Made by a program: the position numbers and the translations under genes | The notes under the pieces: model-generated | The model's input: the letters and a program-made list of their open reading frames with translations, nothing else | Databases searched by the model: none | What the model was told of the DNA's origin: nothing | In this document: positions 34,368 through 44,028 of the stretch, piece after piece | Layout: each line of letters begins with the position of its first letter | Numbering within the stretch: the stretch's first letter is position 1 | Origin: CBFFRJ01 sp963530515 | GTDB taxonomy: Bacteria > Pseudomonadota > Gammaproteobacteria > Enterobacterales > Enterobacteriaceae | Reading direction: 5' to 3' | NCBI GenBank assembly: GCA_963530515.1 | Contig: CAUSEC010000003.1 | Location: 62,001-126,000 of the forward strand | DNA: 64,000 nt

Positions 34368-34541
34368 TCAGAACACGTAAAAATCAAACACTAACGCGTT
34401 GCGATGCCGATTAAGAATACATTTTCTTATCGAGTGGATGCGCATATTACGTCGCGACTGTCCTTCCAGCCAGCGCGCCTTGCGACGGCTGGTCTGTCGA
34501 GCCATGCGCCAGCGCCCCACTTCCGTTCTACTACGCTTCAT
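34368..34541 (-). CDS. yciY: Small basic protein YciY
   Basis: The 57-residue protein is very Arg/Lys-rich (MKRSRTEVGRWRMARQTSRR, then KARWLEGQSRRNMRIHSIRK) and matches E. coli YciY in length, sequence and position next to clsA. Its charge suggests nucleic-acid or membrane-phosphate contact, but no function is known. It diverges from clsA. Confidence 0.85.
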   Translation of the reverse strand: MKRSRTEVGRWRMARQTSRRKARWLEGQSRRNMRIHSIRKCILNRHRNALVFDFYVF

Positions 34542-34681
34542 TATGACGACTCTTTTCTAATACTGACGCGCCATTATAGACCCAAGCTGACGCCATACCA
34601 GCGCTTTTGCGAACCGTTTTTATTTGCCAGATGAATCCTTATGCGTAAACTCGTTAAAGATGATTTTGAAAAGGATTTTTT

Positions 34682-36142
34682 ATGACAACCTTCTACACCG
34701 TTGTGAGTTGGCTGGTCGTTTTAGGGTACTGGCTGCTTATTGCGGGGGTGACGTTACGCATCCTCATGAAACGTCGCGCGGTCCCTTCAGCCATGGCCTG
34801 GCTGTTGATCATCTATATTCTGCCGCTGGTCGGGATCATTGCTTATCTGTCATTTGGTGAACTTCATCTGGGTAAACGCCGCGCCGAGCGCGCCAGAGCG
34901 ATGTGGCCCTCTACGGCGAAATGGCTGAAAGACCTCAAAGCACATCACCATATTTTTGCGACCGAAAACAGCAGCGTCGCCTCTTCCCTGTTTAAACTTT
35001 GCGAACACCGTCAGGGCATTGCCGGGGTAAAAGGTAATCAGCTTCAGTTGCTGACCACCTCCGACGACGTTATGCAGGCGCTGATCCGTGACATCCAGCT
35101 TGCCCGTCATAATATCGAGATGGTGTTCTATATCTGGCATCCCGGCGGCATGGCCGATCAGGTTGCGGAATCCTTAATGGCCGCGGCGCGCCGTGGCGTT
35201 CATTGTCGACTGCTGCTCGACTCCGCTGGCAGCGTGACGTTTTTCCGCAGCCCCTGGGCCGATATGATGCGCAATGCGGGCATCGAGGTGGTTGAGGCCT
35301 TAAAAGTCAATCTGATGCGTGTATTCTTACGCCGCATGGACCTGCGTCAGCATCGCAAAATGATCCTGATCGACAATTACATTGCCTACACGGGCAGCAT
35401 GAATATGGTCGATCCGCGTTATTTCAAACAGGATGCTGGCGTTGGGCAGTGGGTCGATTTGATGGCAAGGATGGAAGGCCCGGTCTCCACAGCAATGGGC
35501 GTGGTCTATTCCTGCGACTGGGAAATCGAAACAGGCAAACGCATTCTTCCCCCACCACCTGATGCCAATATCATGCCGTTTGAACAGGCGAGTGGCCATA
35601 CCATCCATACCATTGCCTCTGGTCCCGGTTTCCCTGAAGATTTGATTCATCAGGCGTTGCTCACCGCTGTCTACGCTTCACGTGAATATCTCATCATGAC
35701 GACCCCCTACCTGGTGCCGAGTGATGATCTGCTGCATGCAATATGCACCGCAGCACAGCGCGGCGTGGACGTCAGCATTATTTTGCCTCGTCACAATGAT
35801 TCCGTTCTCGTGGGCTGGGCCAGCCGCGCGTTCTTTACTGAGCTGCTGGCGGCAGGTGTAAAGATCTACCAGTTCGAAGGTGGGCTGTTGCATACCAAGA
35901 GCGTTCTGGTCGATGGCGAGCTGAGTCTGGTGGGAACCGTAAACCTGGACATGCGCAGTTTGTGGCTCAATTTTGAGATAACCCTGGTCATTGATGATAC
36001 CGGCTTTGGCGGCGATCTTGCGGCCGTGCAGGATGACTATATCTCCCGTTCTCGCCTGCTCGATGCCCGGTTGTGGGTAAAACGCCCGTTCTGGCATCGA
36101 ATCGCTGAACGACTGTTTTACTTCTTCAGCCCGTTGCTGTAA
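34682..36142 (+). CDS. clsA: Cardiolipin synthase A
   Basis: It joins two phosphatidylglycerol molecules into cardiolipin and glycerol. The 486-residue protein has two N-terminal transmembrane helices (about residues 6-24 and 37-57) and two phospholipase-D HKD motifs (HRKMILIDNYIAYTGS and HTKSVLVDGELSLVGT). Length matches E. coli ClsA. Osmotic regulation is expected from E. coli. yciU follows 34 bp downstream. Confidence 0.97.
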   Translation: MTTFYTVVSWLVVLGYWLLIAGVTLRILMKRRAVPSAMAWLLIIYILPLVGIIAYLSFGELHLGKRRAERARAMWPSTAKWLKDLKAHHHIFATENSSVASSLFKLCEHRQGIAGVKGNQLQLLTTSDDVMQALIRDIQLARHNIEMVFYIWHPGGMADQVAESLMAAARRGVHCRLLLDSAGSVTFFRSPWADMMRNAGIEVVEALKVNLMRVFLRRMDLRQHRKMILIDNYIAYTGSMNMVDPRYFKQDAGVGQWVDLMARMEGPVSTAMGVVYSCDWEIETGKRILPPPPDANIMPFEQASGHTIHTIASGPGFPEDLIHQALLTAVYASREYLIMTTPYLVPSDDLLHAICTAAQRGVDVSIILPRHNDSVLVGWASRAFFTELLAAGVKIYQFEGGLLHTKSVLVDGELSLVGTVNLDMRSLWLNFEITLVIDDTGFGGDLAAVQDDYISRSRLLDARLWVKRPFWHRIAERLFYFFSPLL

Positions 36143-36176
36143 AACGTGCCCAATTGACGTTAAACAGGTAGTTATT

Positions 36177-36506
36177 ATGGAAATGGATCTGAACAATCGC
36201 CTGACCGAAGATGAGACGCTGGAACAGGCTTACGACATTTTTCTCGAACTGGCCGTCGATAACCTCGACCCGGCAGACGTGATCCTCTTCAACCTGCAGT
36301 TCGAAGAGCGTGGCGGCGCAGAATTGTTCGATCCCAGTGAAGACTGGCACGAACATGTTGATTTCGACCTGAACCCGGACTTCTTTGCCGAGGTGGTTAT
36401 TGGACTGGCTGAAACGGACGGCGGTGAAATTAATGATATCTTTGCCCGCGTGCTGTTATGCCGGGAAAAAGATCATAAGCTCTGCCATATCCTCTGGCGC
36501 GAGTAA
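36177..36506 (+). CDS. yciU: Acidic UPF0263 protein YciU (putative dsDNA mimic)
   Basis: The 109-residue, strongly acidic protein matches E. coli YciU in length and sequence. Its Haemophilus homolog HI1450 has a structure resembling double-stranded DNA mimics. The start ATG follows clsA closely, so co-transcription is likely. A strong terminator follows. Confidence 0.94.
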   Translation: MEMDLNNRLTEDETLEQAYDIFLELAVDNLDPADVILFNLQFEERGGAELFDPSEDWHEHVDFDLNPDFFAEVVIGLAETDGGEINDIFARVLLCREKDHKLCHILWRE

Positions 36507-36510
36507 GATA

Positions 36511-36543
36511 AAAAAGGCTGACTTCCGTCAGCCTTTTTTATTT
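36511..36543. terminator. Bidirectional terminator between yciU and oppF
   Basis: AAAAAAGGCTGAC-TTCC-GTCAGCCTTTTTTATTT, near-perfect stem, A and T runs on both sides. Ends yciU and the opp operon. Confidence 0.93.
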
Positions 36544-36549
36544 CGTGCA

Positions 36550-37554
36550 TTACAGCGGGTCAACCTTCAGGCAGGAAACGGCGTGTCGGAAGCTGCCTTC
36601 CAGCACGGGGCGTGTCTGCGCGCATTCGGGTCCGGCAATCGGACAACGTGTGCGGAACACACATCCTGACGGCGGGTTGATCGGCGAAGGCAGTTCCCCT
36701 TCCAGCAGCTGGATAGTTTTGTTTTTCTCCAGATCGGGATCAGGAATCGGCACCGCCGACATCAGCGCTTTGGTGTAAGGGTGCTGTGGATTGTGGTACA
36801 CCTCGTCATAGGTACCCAACTCCACTGCATGGCCCAGGTACATCACCAGCACCCTGTCGGAAATGTGCTTAACCACCGCCAGATCGTGCGCAATAAAGAT
36901 CAGCGACAACCCCATTTCCCGCTGCAGTTTTTGCAGCAGGTTCACCACCTGTGCCTGAATGGACACATCCAGCGCGGACACCGGCTCATCACAAATAATC
37001 AGCTTGGGCTCAAGGATCAGCGCACGCGCAATGCCGATACGCTGACACTGGCCGCCTGAGAATTCATGAGGATAGCGGTTAACCAGGTTCGGCAGTAAAC
37101 CCACCTTCAGCATCATCGCTTTGACGCGCTCGCGAACATCCTGGCGCGACATCTTCGGATGATAGGTCCGCAGAGGCTCGGCGATAATCTCACCGATGGT
37201 CATACGCGGGTTAAGCGACGCCAGCGGATCCTGGAAAATCATCTGGATGTCGCTGCGCACTTTACGCCATTCGTCCGGCTTCATTCCCAGCAGGTCTTTG
37301 CCTAACCAGGCCACTTTGCCGTCCGTTGCTTTCACCAGTCCAATAATGGCGCGGGCAAACGTTGACTTACCGCAACCTGATTCCCCAACGACGCCGAGGG
37401 TTTCACCTTCGTATAAACGCAGTGTGACACCATCAACCGCTTTCAGGCTTTTCGACGGCTGCCAGAACCATTGCTTGCCATCTTTGATGTCGAAATGCAC
37501 CTTCAGGTCAGCAATTTCGAGCAGAACTTTTCTTTCGTCAGTCACGGCGCTCAT
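36550..37554 (-). CDS. oppF: Oligopeptide ABC transporter ATPase OppF
   Basis: The 334-residue ABC ATPase has Walker A GESGCGKST, the signature SGGQCQRIGIARAL, Walker B LIICDEPVSALD, and a C-terminal oligopeptide-transporter extension with paired cysteines (GCVFRTRCP, CAQTRP) that in relatives carry an iron-sulfur cluster. Pairs with OppD to drive OppBC. The start overlaps the oppD stop by 4 bases. Confidence 0.97.
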   Translation of the reverse strand: MSAVTDERKVLLEIADLKVHFDIKDGKQWFWQPSKSLKAVDGVTLRLYEGETLGVVGESGCGKSTFARAIIGLVKATDGKVAWLGKDLLGMKPDEWRKVRSDIQMIFQDPLASLNPRMTIGEIIAEPLRTYHPKMSRQDVRERVKAMMLKVGLLPNLVNRYPHEFSGGQCQRIGIARALILEPKLIICDEPVSALDVSIQAQVVNLLQKLQREMGLSLIFIAHDLAVVKHISDRVLVMYLGHAVELGTYDEVYHNPQHPYTKALMSAVPIPDPDLEKNKTIQLLEGELPSPINPPSGCVFRTRCPIAGPECAQTRPVLEGSFRHAVSCLKVDPL

Positions 37555-38564
37555 ACCAACTCCTCCACCGGCTTAAAGCAGGCGCGCAAGCGACCTGGGG
37601 CAAACTCCGCCAGCGGTGGAGCACTTGAACAGATATCCATTGCATGCGGACAGCGCGGCTGGAACGGACAGCCTTTCGGCAGACGCAGCAGGTTCGGCGG
37701 GTTGCCAGGGATAGTCAATAACGATTCCCCTTCAGCATCCAGACGCGGAACCGCATTCAGCAGACCAATGGAGTAAGGGTGAGCCGGATGATAGAACACA
37801 TCGCGTGCATGGCCATATTCCATCGTACGTCCGGCGTACATCACCAGCACTTTGTCACAGATGCCCGCAACAACGCCCAGGTCGTGGGTGATCATGATGA
37901 TTGCCGTGTTGAACTCGCTTTTCAGCTCATTGAGCAACGTCATGATCTGTGCCTGGACGGTCACGTCCAGCGCCGTTGTCGGCTCATCGGCAATCAGCAG
38001 TTTAGGCCGACACAGCAGCGCCATCGCAATCATCACGCGCTGACGCATACCACCTGAAAACTCATGTGGGTACATGCGCATACGCTTACGCGCTTCCGGC
38101 ATTTTGACCGCATCGAGCATTTTTACGGACTCTTCAAAGGCTTCTGCTTTACTCATGCCTTTGTGCAGCATCAGGACTTCCATTAACTGCTCACCCACCC
38201 GCATATAGGGGTTCAGTGAGGTCATGGGGTCCTGGAAAATCATTGAAATCTGCTCTGCACGCAGCGCATTGAGTGCTTTTTCCGGCAGATTGAGGATCTC
38301 TTTCCCGTTGAATTTCGCCGAACCACCAATGATACCGTTTGAAGCCAGCAGCCCCATTAACGCAAAAGCAGTCTGGGATTTACCCGAACCGGATTCACCG
38401 ACAATCCCCAGAGTTTCGCCAGCGCGAAGATTAAAATTCAGGTCATTTACCGCCGTGACGTCGCCGTCCGGGGTGGTAAAGGTGACACGCAGATCGCGGA
38501 CGTCCAGCAGGATGTCTGATTGCTGCTGCGCATGTGGCGCAGATGAGGTTTCATGCATGCTCAT
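37551..38564 (-). CDS. oppD: Oligopeptide ABC transporter ATPase OppD
   Basis: The 337-residue ABC ATPase has Walker A GESGSGKSQ, signature SGGMRQRVMIAMAL and Walker B LLIADEPTTALD. The C-terminal extension again has a Cys cluster (GCPFQPRCPHAM). Hetero-pairs with OppF. It lies 11 bp downstream of oppC and overlaps oppF by 4 bases. Confidence 0.97.
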   Translation of the reverse strand: MSMHETSSAPHAQQQSDILLDVRDLRVTFTTPDGDVTAVNDLNFNLRAGETLGIVGESGSGKSQTAFALMGLLASNGIIGGSAKFNGKEILNLPEKALNALRAEQISMIFQDPMTSLNPYMRVGEQLMEVLMLHKGMSKAEAFEESVKMLDAVKMPEARKRMRMYPHEFSGGMRQRVMIAMALLCRPKLLIADEPTTALDVTVQAQIMTLLNELKSEFNTAIIMITHDLGVVAGICDKVLVMYAGRTMEYGHARDVFYHPAHPYSIGLLNAVPRLDAEGESLLTIPGNPPNLLRLPKGCPFQPRCPHAMDICSSAPPLAEFAPGRLRACFKPVEELV

Positions 38565-38575
38565 TACAGCACTCC

Positions 38576-39484
38576 TTAACGATCTTTCGGGTCGAGGGCA
38601 TCACGCAGGCCATCGCCGATAAAGTTGAAACAGAACAGCGTCACGACCAGGAATGCCGCCGGGAACATCAGAAGCCACGGTGAAACTTCCATGGAGTTTG
38701 CCCCGTCGCTTAACAGTGCACCCCAGCTGCTTAACGGTTCCTGCGTGCCAAGACCCAGGAAACTCAGGAAGGATTCAAACAGGATCATGCTGGGTACCAG
38801 TAGCGATGCGTACACCACAACCACACCTAAGACGTTCGGCACGATGTGACGAACCACGATATTGCCGGTAGAGACACCGCCAACCTGAGCCGCTTCAATG
38901 AACTCTTTACGTTTGAGGCTTAACGTCTGGCCACGCACGATACGCGCCATATCAAGCCAGGAGACCATCCCGATTGCCACGAAAATGAGCAGGATATTTT
39001 GCCCGAAGAAGGTGACCAGCAGGATAACGAAGAACATAAACGGGAAGGAGTTGAGGATTTCCAGAATACGCATCATCACGGAGTCAATTTTGCCGCCGAG
39101 GTAGCCTGACAACGATCCGTAAAGTGTTCCGAGTACCACTGCCACCAACGCTGCCGCGATACCGACCATCAGCGAGATACGCCCACCAATAGCAACACGC
39201 ACTAACAGATCGCGACCGGAGGAGTCAGTACCAAAATAGTGACCCGATGCCGTGTCTGGCGCGCTGGACATCATGCCCCAGTCCGTATCGAAATAGGCAA
39301 ATTGCGACACCATAGGCGCAAGCGTCACGAACAGAGCAATCAGCAAAAGCACAAACAAACTTGCGACTGCTGCACGGTTATGCATAAAGCGGCGTCGCGC
39401 ATCCTGCCAAAGGCTGCGACCTTCTACTTCCAGTTGTTCACTGAAGTTTTCCAGCGCCTCGCTGTTTTTCTTACTTAACATCAT
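38576..39484 (-). CDS. oppC: Oligopeptide transporter permease OppC
   Basis: The 302-residue permease has an N-terminal cytoplasmic segment and six transmembrane helices with the EAA coupling loop (EFIEAAQVGGVSTGNIVVRHI). Forms the membrane channel with OppB. Closely matches E. coli OppC. It is 14 bp downstream of oppB. Confidence 0.97.
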   Translation of the reverse strand: MMLSKKNSEALENFSEQLEVEGRSLWQDARRRFMHNRAAVASLFVLLLIALFVTLAPMVSQFAYFDTDWGMMSSAPDTASGHYFGTDSSGRDLLVRVAIGGRISLMVGIAAALVAVVLGTLYGSLSGYLGGKIDSVMMRILEILNSFPFMFFVILLVTFFGQNILLIFVAIGMVSWLDMARIVRGQTLSLKRKEFIEAAQVGGVSTGNIVVRHIVPNVLGVVVVYASLLVPSMILFESFLSFLGLGTQEPLSSWGALLSDGANSMEVSPWLLMFPAAFLVVTLFCFNFIGDGLRDALDPKDR

Positions 39485-39498
39485 GGCGAACTCCAGTG

Positions 39499-40419
39499 TT
39501 AATAACGAATTTTCGGATCGATAACGGCATACAGCACATCAACAACCGCATTGAACAAAATAGTGAGTGCCCCTACCAGTATCGTCAAACTCAATACCAG
39601 GGAGTAATCACGGTTAAGCGCGCCGTTAACAAACAGCTGACCGATACCAGGCAGACCATAAATGGTTTCGATGACCATCGAACCGGTAATAATACCGACG
39701 AAGGCAGGCCCCATATACGAAAGCACCGGCAACAAGGCAGGTTTAAGGGCATGACGGAAAATAATCCGCCGCATTGGTAACCCTTTCGCACGAGCGGTAC
39801 GAATAAAGTTCGAATGGAGAATTTCAATCATGGAACCACGGGTAATACGCGCAATACTGGCGATATACGCCAGAGAGAGCGCCACCATAGGCAGAATGAT
39901 AAATTTCGGCGCGCCCCCGTTCCAGCCGCCGGCGGGCAGCCATTTAAGGGTAATCGCGAAGATCATCACCAATAACGGTGCCACCACGAAACTGGGAATA
40001 ACCACACCGGTCATTGCCAGCCCCATCACCGAATAATCCCATTTGGTGTTCTGGTTCAGCGCGGCAATAACTCCTGCCCCGACACCAAAAATGACCGCCA
40101 TTAAAAATGCAGCCGCACCTAATTTCGCCGATACCGGGAAGCTGGCCGCAACCAGATCGTTCACCGTGTAATCTTTGTATTTAAACGATGGACCAAAATC
40201 GCCATGCGCCAGCTGTTTCAGGTAGCTGGTGTACTGCGTGAGGATAGGATCGTTCAGATGATATTTCGCTTCGATATTTGCCATCACTTCAGGTGGCAGC
40301 GTGCGCTCACCGGTAAAAGGACTACCCGGTGCAAGACGCATCATAAAGAAGGAGATCGTAATAAGAATAAAGAGTGTTGGAATCGCTTCTAAACAGCGAC
40401 GTAGGATAAATTTCAACAT
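39499..40419 (-). CDS. oppB: Oligopeptide transporter permease OppB
   Basis: The 306-residue permease has six transmembrane helices and an EAA-like loop (FIRTARAKGLPMRRIIFRHAL). The start at 40419 (MLKFILRRCLEAIPTLF) matches E. coli; the frame to 40494 runs through the oppA-oppB hairpin and adds 25 unmatched residues. It follows oppA after an 84-bp gap. Confidence 0.96.
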   Translation of the reverse strand: MLKFILRRCLEAIPTLFILITISFFMMRLAPGSPFTGERTLPPEVMANIEAKYHLNDPILTQYTSYLKQLAHGDFGPSFKYKDYTVNDLVAASFPVSAKLGAAAFLMAVIFGVGAGVIAALNQNTKWDYSVMGLAMTGVVIPSFVVAPLLVMIFAITLKWLPAGGWNGGAPKFIILPMVALSLAYIASIARITRGSMIEILHSNFIRTARAKGLPMRRIIFRHALKPALLPVLSYMGPAFVGIITGSMVIETIYGLPGIGQLFVNGALNRDYSLVLSLTILVGALTILFNAVVDVLYAVIDPKIRY

Positions 40420-40469
40420 TGCCCGTACCTTCTGGCCTGTGCCTTTGTAGTGCGATGAAATAAGACACT

Positions 40470-40494
40470 GTGGGGCAGGATAACCCTGCCCCAC
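40470..40494 (-). repeat. Perfect hairpin between oppA and oppB
   Basis: GTGGGGCAGG and CCTGCCCCAC form a 10-bp perfect stem with a 5-base loop, 9 bases after the oppA stop, without a T run. Probably a 3' stabiliser or partial attenuator that lets oppA mRNA outnumber oppBCDF. Confidence 0.75.
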
Positions 40495-40503
40495 TCATTG
40501 CCA

Positions 40504-42135
40504 TTAATGCTTGATAATATAAAGGTTCTTAACGTAGATATTATCCATCGGGTCTTTACCGGTATAACCACCTACCCACGGTTTCACCAGACGGGCGTTT
40601 ACGTAGTAATAAACCGGAACAATGGCAGAATCTTTATCGAGCTGCTGTTCTGCTTTGGTATAGAGTTCGGTACGTTGCTCTTCGCTGGTCGCTTTCAACG
40701 TGTCGCCAACCAGTTTGTCGAACTCGGCACTCTTATAATGTGCAGTGTTGTTTGAGCTATCAGACAACATGGTGTTCAGGAAAGAGGTCGGCTCGTTGTA
40801 GTCAGCACACCAGCCAGCACGCGCCACATCAAAGGTGCCCTGATGACGGCTGTCGAGGAAGGTTTTCCATTCCTGGTTTTCCAGCTTCACATCCACACCC
40901 AGATTTTTCTTCCAGATAGAGGCAACGGCGATAGCCAGTTTTTTATGCAGGTCAGACGTGTTGTACAGCAGGTTGAACGTTAACGGTTTATCCGCGGTGT
41001 AACCGGCTTCAGCCAACAGTTTTTTCGCTTCTTCGTTACGTTTGTCCTGAGACAGTTTGAACCACTCCGGCTCAACCAGTTTTGCGCCGTCAGTGTATGG
41101 CGGGGTGTAGCTGTATGCTGGCAGGTCGCCCTGGTTTTTCACTTTGTTCACAATGATGTCGCGATCAAGTGCCAGTTTCAGAGCAGTACGCACGCGCACA
41201 TCGTTGAACGGTGCTTTCTGGTTGTTGATTTCGTAGTAGTAAGTACAGAGATACGGATCAACGTGAACTTCGGTCGGGATCTCTTTCTTCAGTTTCTGGA
41301 ACAGTTCAATCGGCATGTTGTTATAAGTCATGTCGATTTCACCGCTGCGGTAGCGGTTAACGTCTGTCACTTCAGAAGAAATTGGCAGGTAAGTCACCTG
41401 GTTAATGACCGTTTTGGCGTTATCCCAATAGTTGGTATTACGCTCCAGAACGATACGTTCGTTGACGACCCAGTCTTTCAGCTTATACGCACCGTTGGTC
41501 ACGATGTTCGCAGGCTGAGTCCATTTGTCGCCGAATTTTTCCACAACGGCTTTTGGAACCGGTGAAACAGATGGGTGCACCAGCAGTTTGTAGAAATAAG
41601 GAACGGGTTCGCTCAGGGTCACTTCAAATGTATTGTCATCGATAGCTTTTACACCCAAATCGGTGACCGGTTTTTTACCTTCGATGATTTCATCGATATT
41701 GGCGATGTGACCATACTGCAGATAGCTTGCATACGGGGATGCCGTTTTAGGATCGGCCAGGCGTTGCCAGCTGTATACGAAGTCTTGCGCCGTTACCGGG
41801 GTGCCGTCGGACCATTTTGCGTCTTTACGCAGATGGAATGTCCAGACTTTGAAGTCTTTGTTTTCCCATTTTTCAGCCACACCCGCGCTCGGATGCCCTT
41901 CTACGTCGGAAATCAGCAACCCTTCAAACAGGTCGCGGCTCACGTTGGACTCCGGTACCCCTTCAATTTTATGCGGGTCGAGAGATTGCACTTCAGAGCC
42001 GTTGTTGCGGACCAGCGTTTGCGTGTCAGCCAGTTTAACATTTGCCGGTACGTCAGCCGCCATGGCTACATTACCGGCCATTAGCGCAGTGAAAATCCCT
42101 GCGGCTACCAGACTTTTCTTTGTGATGATGGACAT
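40504..42135 (-). CDS. oppA: Periplasmic oligopeptide-binding protein OppA
   Basis: The 543-residue precursor has a Sec signal peptide (cleavage after AMA, about residue 26) and the family SBP_bac_5 fold. Binds peptides of about 2-5 residues for import by OppBCDF. Length matches E. coli. The start region CAACACAATG is C/A-rich, the kind of sequence paired by the small RNA GcvB, which represses oppA in E. coli and Salmonella. First gene of the operon, with a long upstream leader. Confidence 0.97.
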   Translation of the reverse strand: MSIITKKSLVAAGIFTALMAGNVAMAADVPANVKLADTQTLVRNNGSEVQSLDPHKIEGVPESNVSRDLFEGLLISDVEGHPSAGVAEKWENKDFKVWTFHLRKDAKWSDGTPVTAQDFVYSWQRLADPKTASPYASYLQYGHIANIDEIIEGKKPVTDLGVKAIDDNTFEVTLSEPVPYFYKLLVHPSVSPVPKAVVEKFGDKWTQPANIVTNGAYKLKDWVVNERIVLERNTNYWDNAKTVINQVTYLPISSEVTDVNRYRSGEIDMTYNNMPIELFQKLKKEIPTEVHVDPYLCTYYYEINNQKAPFNDVRVRTALKLALDRDIIVNKVKNQGDLPAYSYTPPYTDGAKLVEPEWFKLSQDKRNEEAKKLLAEAGYTADKPLTFNLLYNTSDLHKKLAIAVASIWKKNLGVDVKLENQEWKTFLDSRHQGTFDVARAGWCADYNEPTSFLNTMLSDSSNNTAHYKSAEFDKLVGDTLKATSEEQRTELYTKAEQQLDKDSAIVPVYYYVNARLVKPWVGGYTGKDPMDNIYVKNLYIIKH

Positions 42136-42909
42136 TGTGTTGATACTCCACTCATTATAATTACTGGCATTAATACCAGCTGTTTTGTTCCCTTACGGGG
42201 TACCCGGTCAGCGCAGGAGCTTTAGCGACTGCCAGGCATCGTTTACTGCTTGCTATCACCGACTTGTCTTTATTACGAGGCGCTCGAACGGCACCCTTAC
42301 GTCGATATCGAGCGCGCCACCCTGTCGCGACGCGCTTTATACAGCCTGAGACAAGAATCACATTTGAAAATAATTCTCATCCGCATTTATTCATTGGTAA
42401 ATATAAGGCCGGAAAGTACCAAATGCGTATATTCACCGCCAATACAATTTGCAAATTTGTTAACCAATTCTCTTTTATTTCTGTCGGTAGGAGCAGTCAG
42501 CTCATCACACCTGTATAAAAAATCAAATATTTTCTATAAAAATCAACTAAATGTGGAAAAACCCGTTCCGGACGTTTGGCACAACTCATCGCTGGTTGTT
42601 TTTTACACAAAAAATCAACAATTGATTATTATCTAGCACATTTGTCTGTCTGGACGAGGAAATTACTAATAACATTTCAATTATCTGACAGCAACCCCCA
42701 GAGTATCATGTGAGTAAAATAACAAGATAAAGGGATTAATTTATCGCCAGAAAATCCTGCAACAAAATGTAATTCATTGAAATCAAGACATTAATCTTAA
42801 TCAGTTTGATTTATTATATTTACGTTTTTTTCCGGCAATATTTATACGTTTTACTAATAATGCGGCGTAAGAAACGTAGCGAGTGAAATCATTTTCATAT
42901 GAAATGATT
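42136..42909. promoter_or_regulatory. Long oppA upstream region (774 bp)
   Basis: A/T-rich DNA between oppA and ychE. It must hold the opp promoter and leader. Open frames here are short, lack good ribosome-binding sites and resemble no protein I know. A 33-base dyad lies at the ychE end (42882-42914). Confidence 0.5.
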
Positions 42910-42914
42910 TCACT
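42882..42914. repeat. Inverted repeat overlapping the ychE stop codon
   Basis: AGTGAAATCATTT and AAATGATTTCACT are perfect 13-base arms around TCATATG. The right arm contains the ychE stop codon. No T run follows on either strand. Confidence 0.8.
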
Positions 42915-43557
42915 GTAACAATCCAGGAAATATGGCTTTCACGCCCGCCACGATAAATTCAATCCCCAGCGCCATCAGCAATAAGCCCATGATACGGGTG
43001 ATGACGTTGATGCCGGTCTGCCCCAATAGCCGCACCAACCAGGGCGCGATACGGAACAATCCCCATGAACACAGGGCGAAGAGTGCGATGGCCACTGTGA
43101 AACCCGCTAAATATTCTGCGGTATGAAAACGCGTTCCCCAGACAATGGTCGAGCTGATGGCACCCGGGCCTGCCATTAATGGCAATGCAAGGGGAACCAT
43201 ACCGATGCTTTCTCTTATTGCCGACTCTGATTTTTCCTGCTTATTTTGCTTATCCTCGCCCAGCTTACCGCTGATCATCGACATCGCGATGGTCACCACC
43301 AGGATCCCCCCGGCAATGCGGAAGGAGTCGATAGAAATGCCAAAGAGTTGCAGGATGGCATCGCCGAGAAACAGCGAGGTCCACAGAATAATCGCCACAG
43401 AAAGGTTGGCCGTCAGATTGGTTTTATTTCTCGCGGCTGCCGTCTGGTAGCTCGTCATGCTGATAAAAACCGGGATGATGCCGATGGGGTTAACTAAGGC
43501 AAAAAGACCAATAAAGAATTTAGACCAGGTAGGAAAATCGAAGACGGTTTGAATCAC
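42910..43557 (-). CDS. ychE: MarC-family inner-membrane protein YchE
   Basis: The 215-residue protein has six transmembrane helices and MarC motifs (FFIGLFALVNPIGIIPVFI, PLALPLMAGPGAISSTI). Function is unknown; MarC itself is not an antibiotic pump despite its name. The GTG at 43557, preceded by GGAGCG, gives the E. coli start (V/M-IQTxFDFP); the frame to 43584 adds nine unmatched residues. Divergent from adhE. Confidence 0.94.
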   Translation of the reverse strand: MIQTVFDFPTWSKFFIGLFALVNPIGIIPVFISMTSYQTAAARNKTNLTANLSVAIILWTSLFLGDAILQLFGISIDSFRIAGGILVVTIAMSMISGKLGEDKQNKQEKSESAIRESIGMVPLALPLMAGPGAISSTIVWGTRFHTAEYLAGFTVAIALFALCSWGLFRIAPWLVRLLGQTGINVITRIMGLLLMALGIEFIVAGVKAIFPGLLQ

Positions 43558-44028
43558 GTGGCGCTCCACAGCGTTGCAAGGCAAAGAGTCATAAAACGAG
43601 CAGTAAAACCATGCTAAATATACGCCTAATCACAGCATAGCTCACCATAAATACAGCCTTTCGCACGATCTTTCGGCATGTTATGCATTTGTATTAATTA
43701 TGATAATCTTAGTTGGCGCCGCCCTTTTATCATTAACATTTGATACAAATGCCCAAAAACAGCGTGCTGAAAGGTGTCAGCTTCGCTGAAACTTGATTTA
43801 GATCACGTAATCGGTACTCAGAAGTGAGTACTCTTGGTTACGTCGTCAGGGTCCCCGAATCATCAATATGAATGATGTTTTGTTGAGACTCTTCCAGTAA
43901 ATCAGTGGGGCAGGAAGGCGTTAACTTATTGTTTTTCTGTAATTTACGCAACCTGCAACTGGCCTGTCTATACTGTCGTAGCGATTAGCTGGTTTACTAG
44001 AAGAGTTTAACATTATCAGGAGAGCATT
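43558..44028 (+). promoter_or_regulatory. adhE promoter and leader region (471 bp)
   Basis: Contains TTGATTTAGATCAC (43793-43806), one mismatch from the FNR consensus, and TGAAAC elements nearby (GCTGAAACTTGATT) resembling Cra half-sites. E. coli adhE is controlled by Cra, Fis and NarL/FNR and has a long RNase III-processed leader; this region has the room for one. The ribosome-binding site AGGAGAG precedes adhE. Confidence 0.5.

Noticed and set aside
34404..34634. 76-residue plus-strand frame opposite yciY
   Set aside because: yciY on the other strand matches a known protein; this frame has no start signal.
42170..42636. Small genes in the oppA upstream gap
   Set aside because: Frames of 63-128 residues have no ribosome-binding site, odd composition and overlap each other on both strands.
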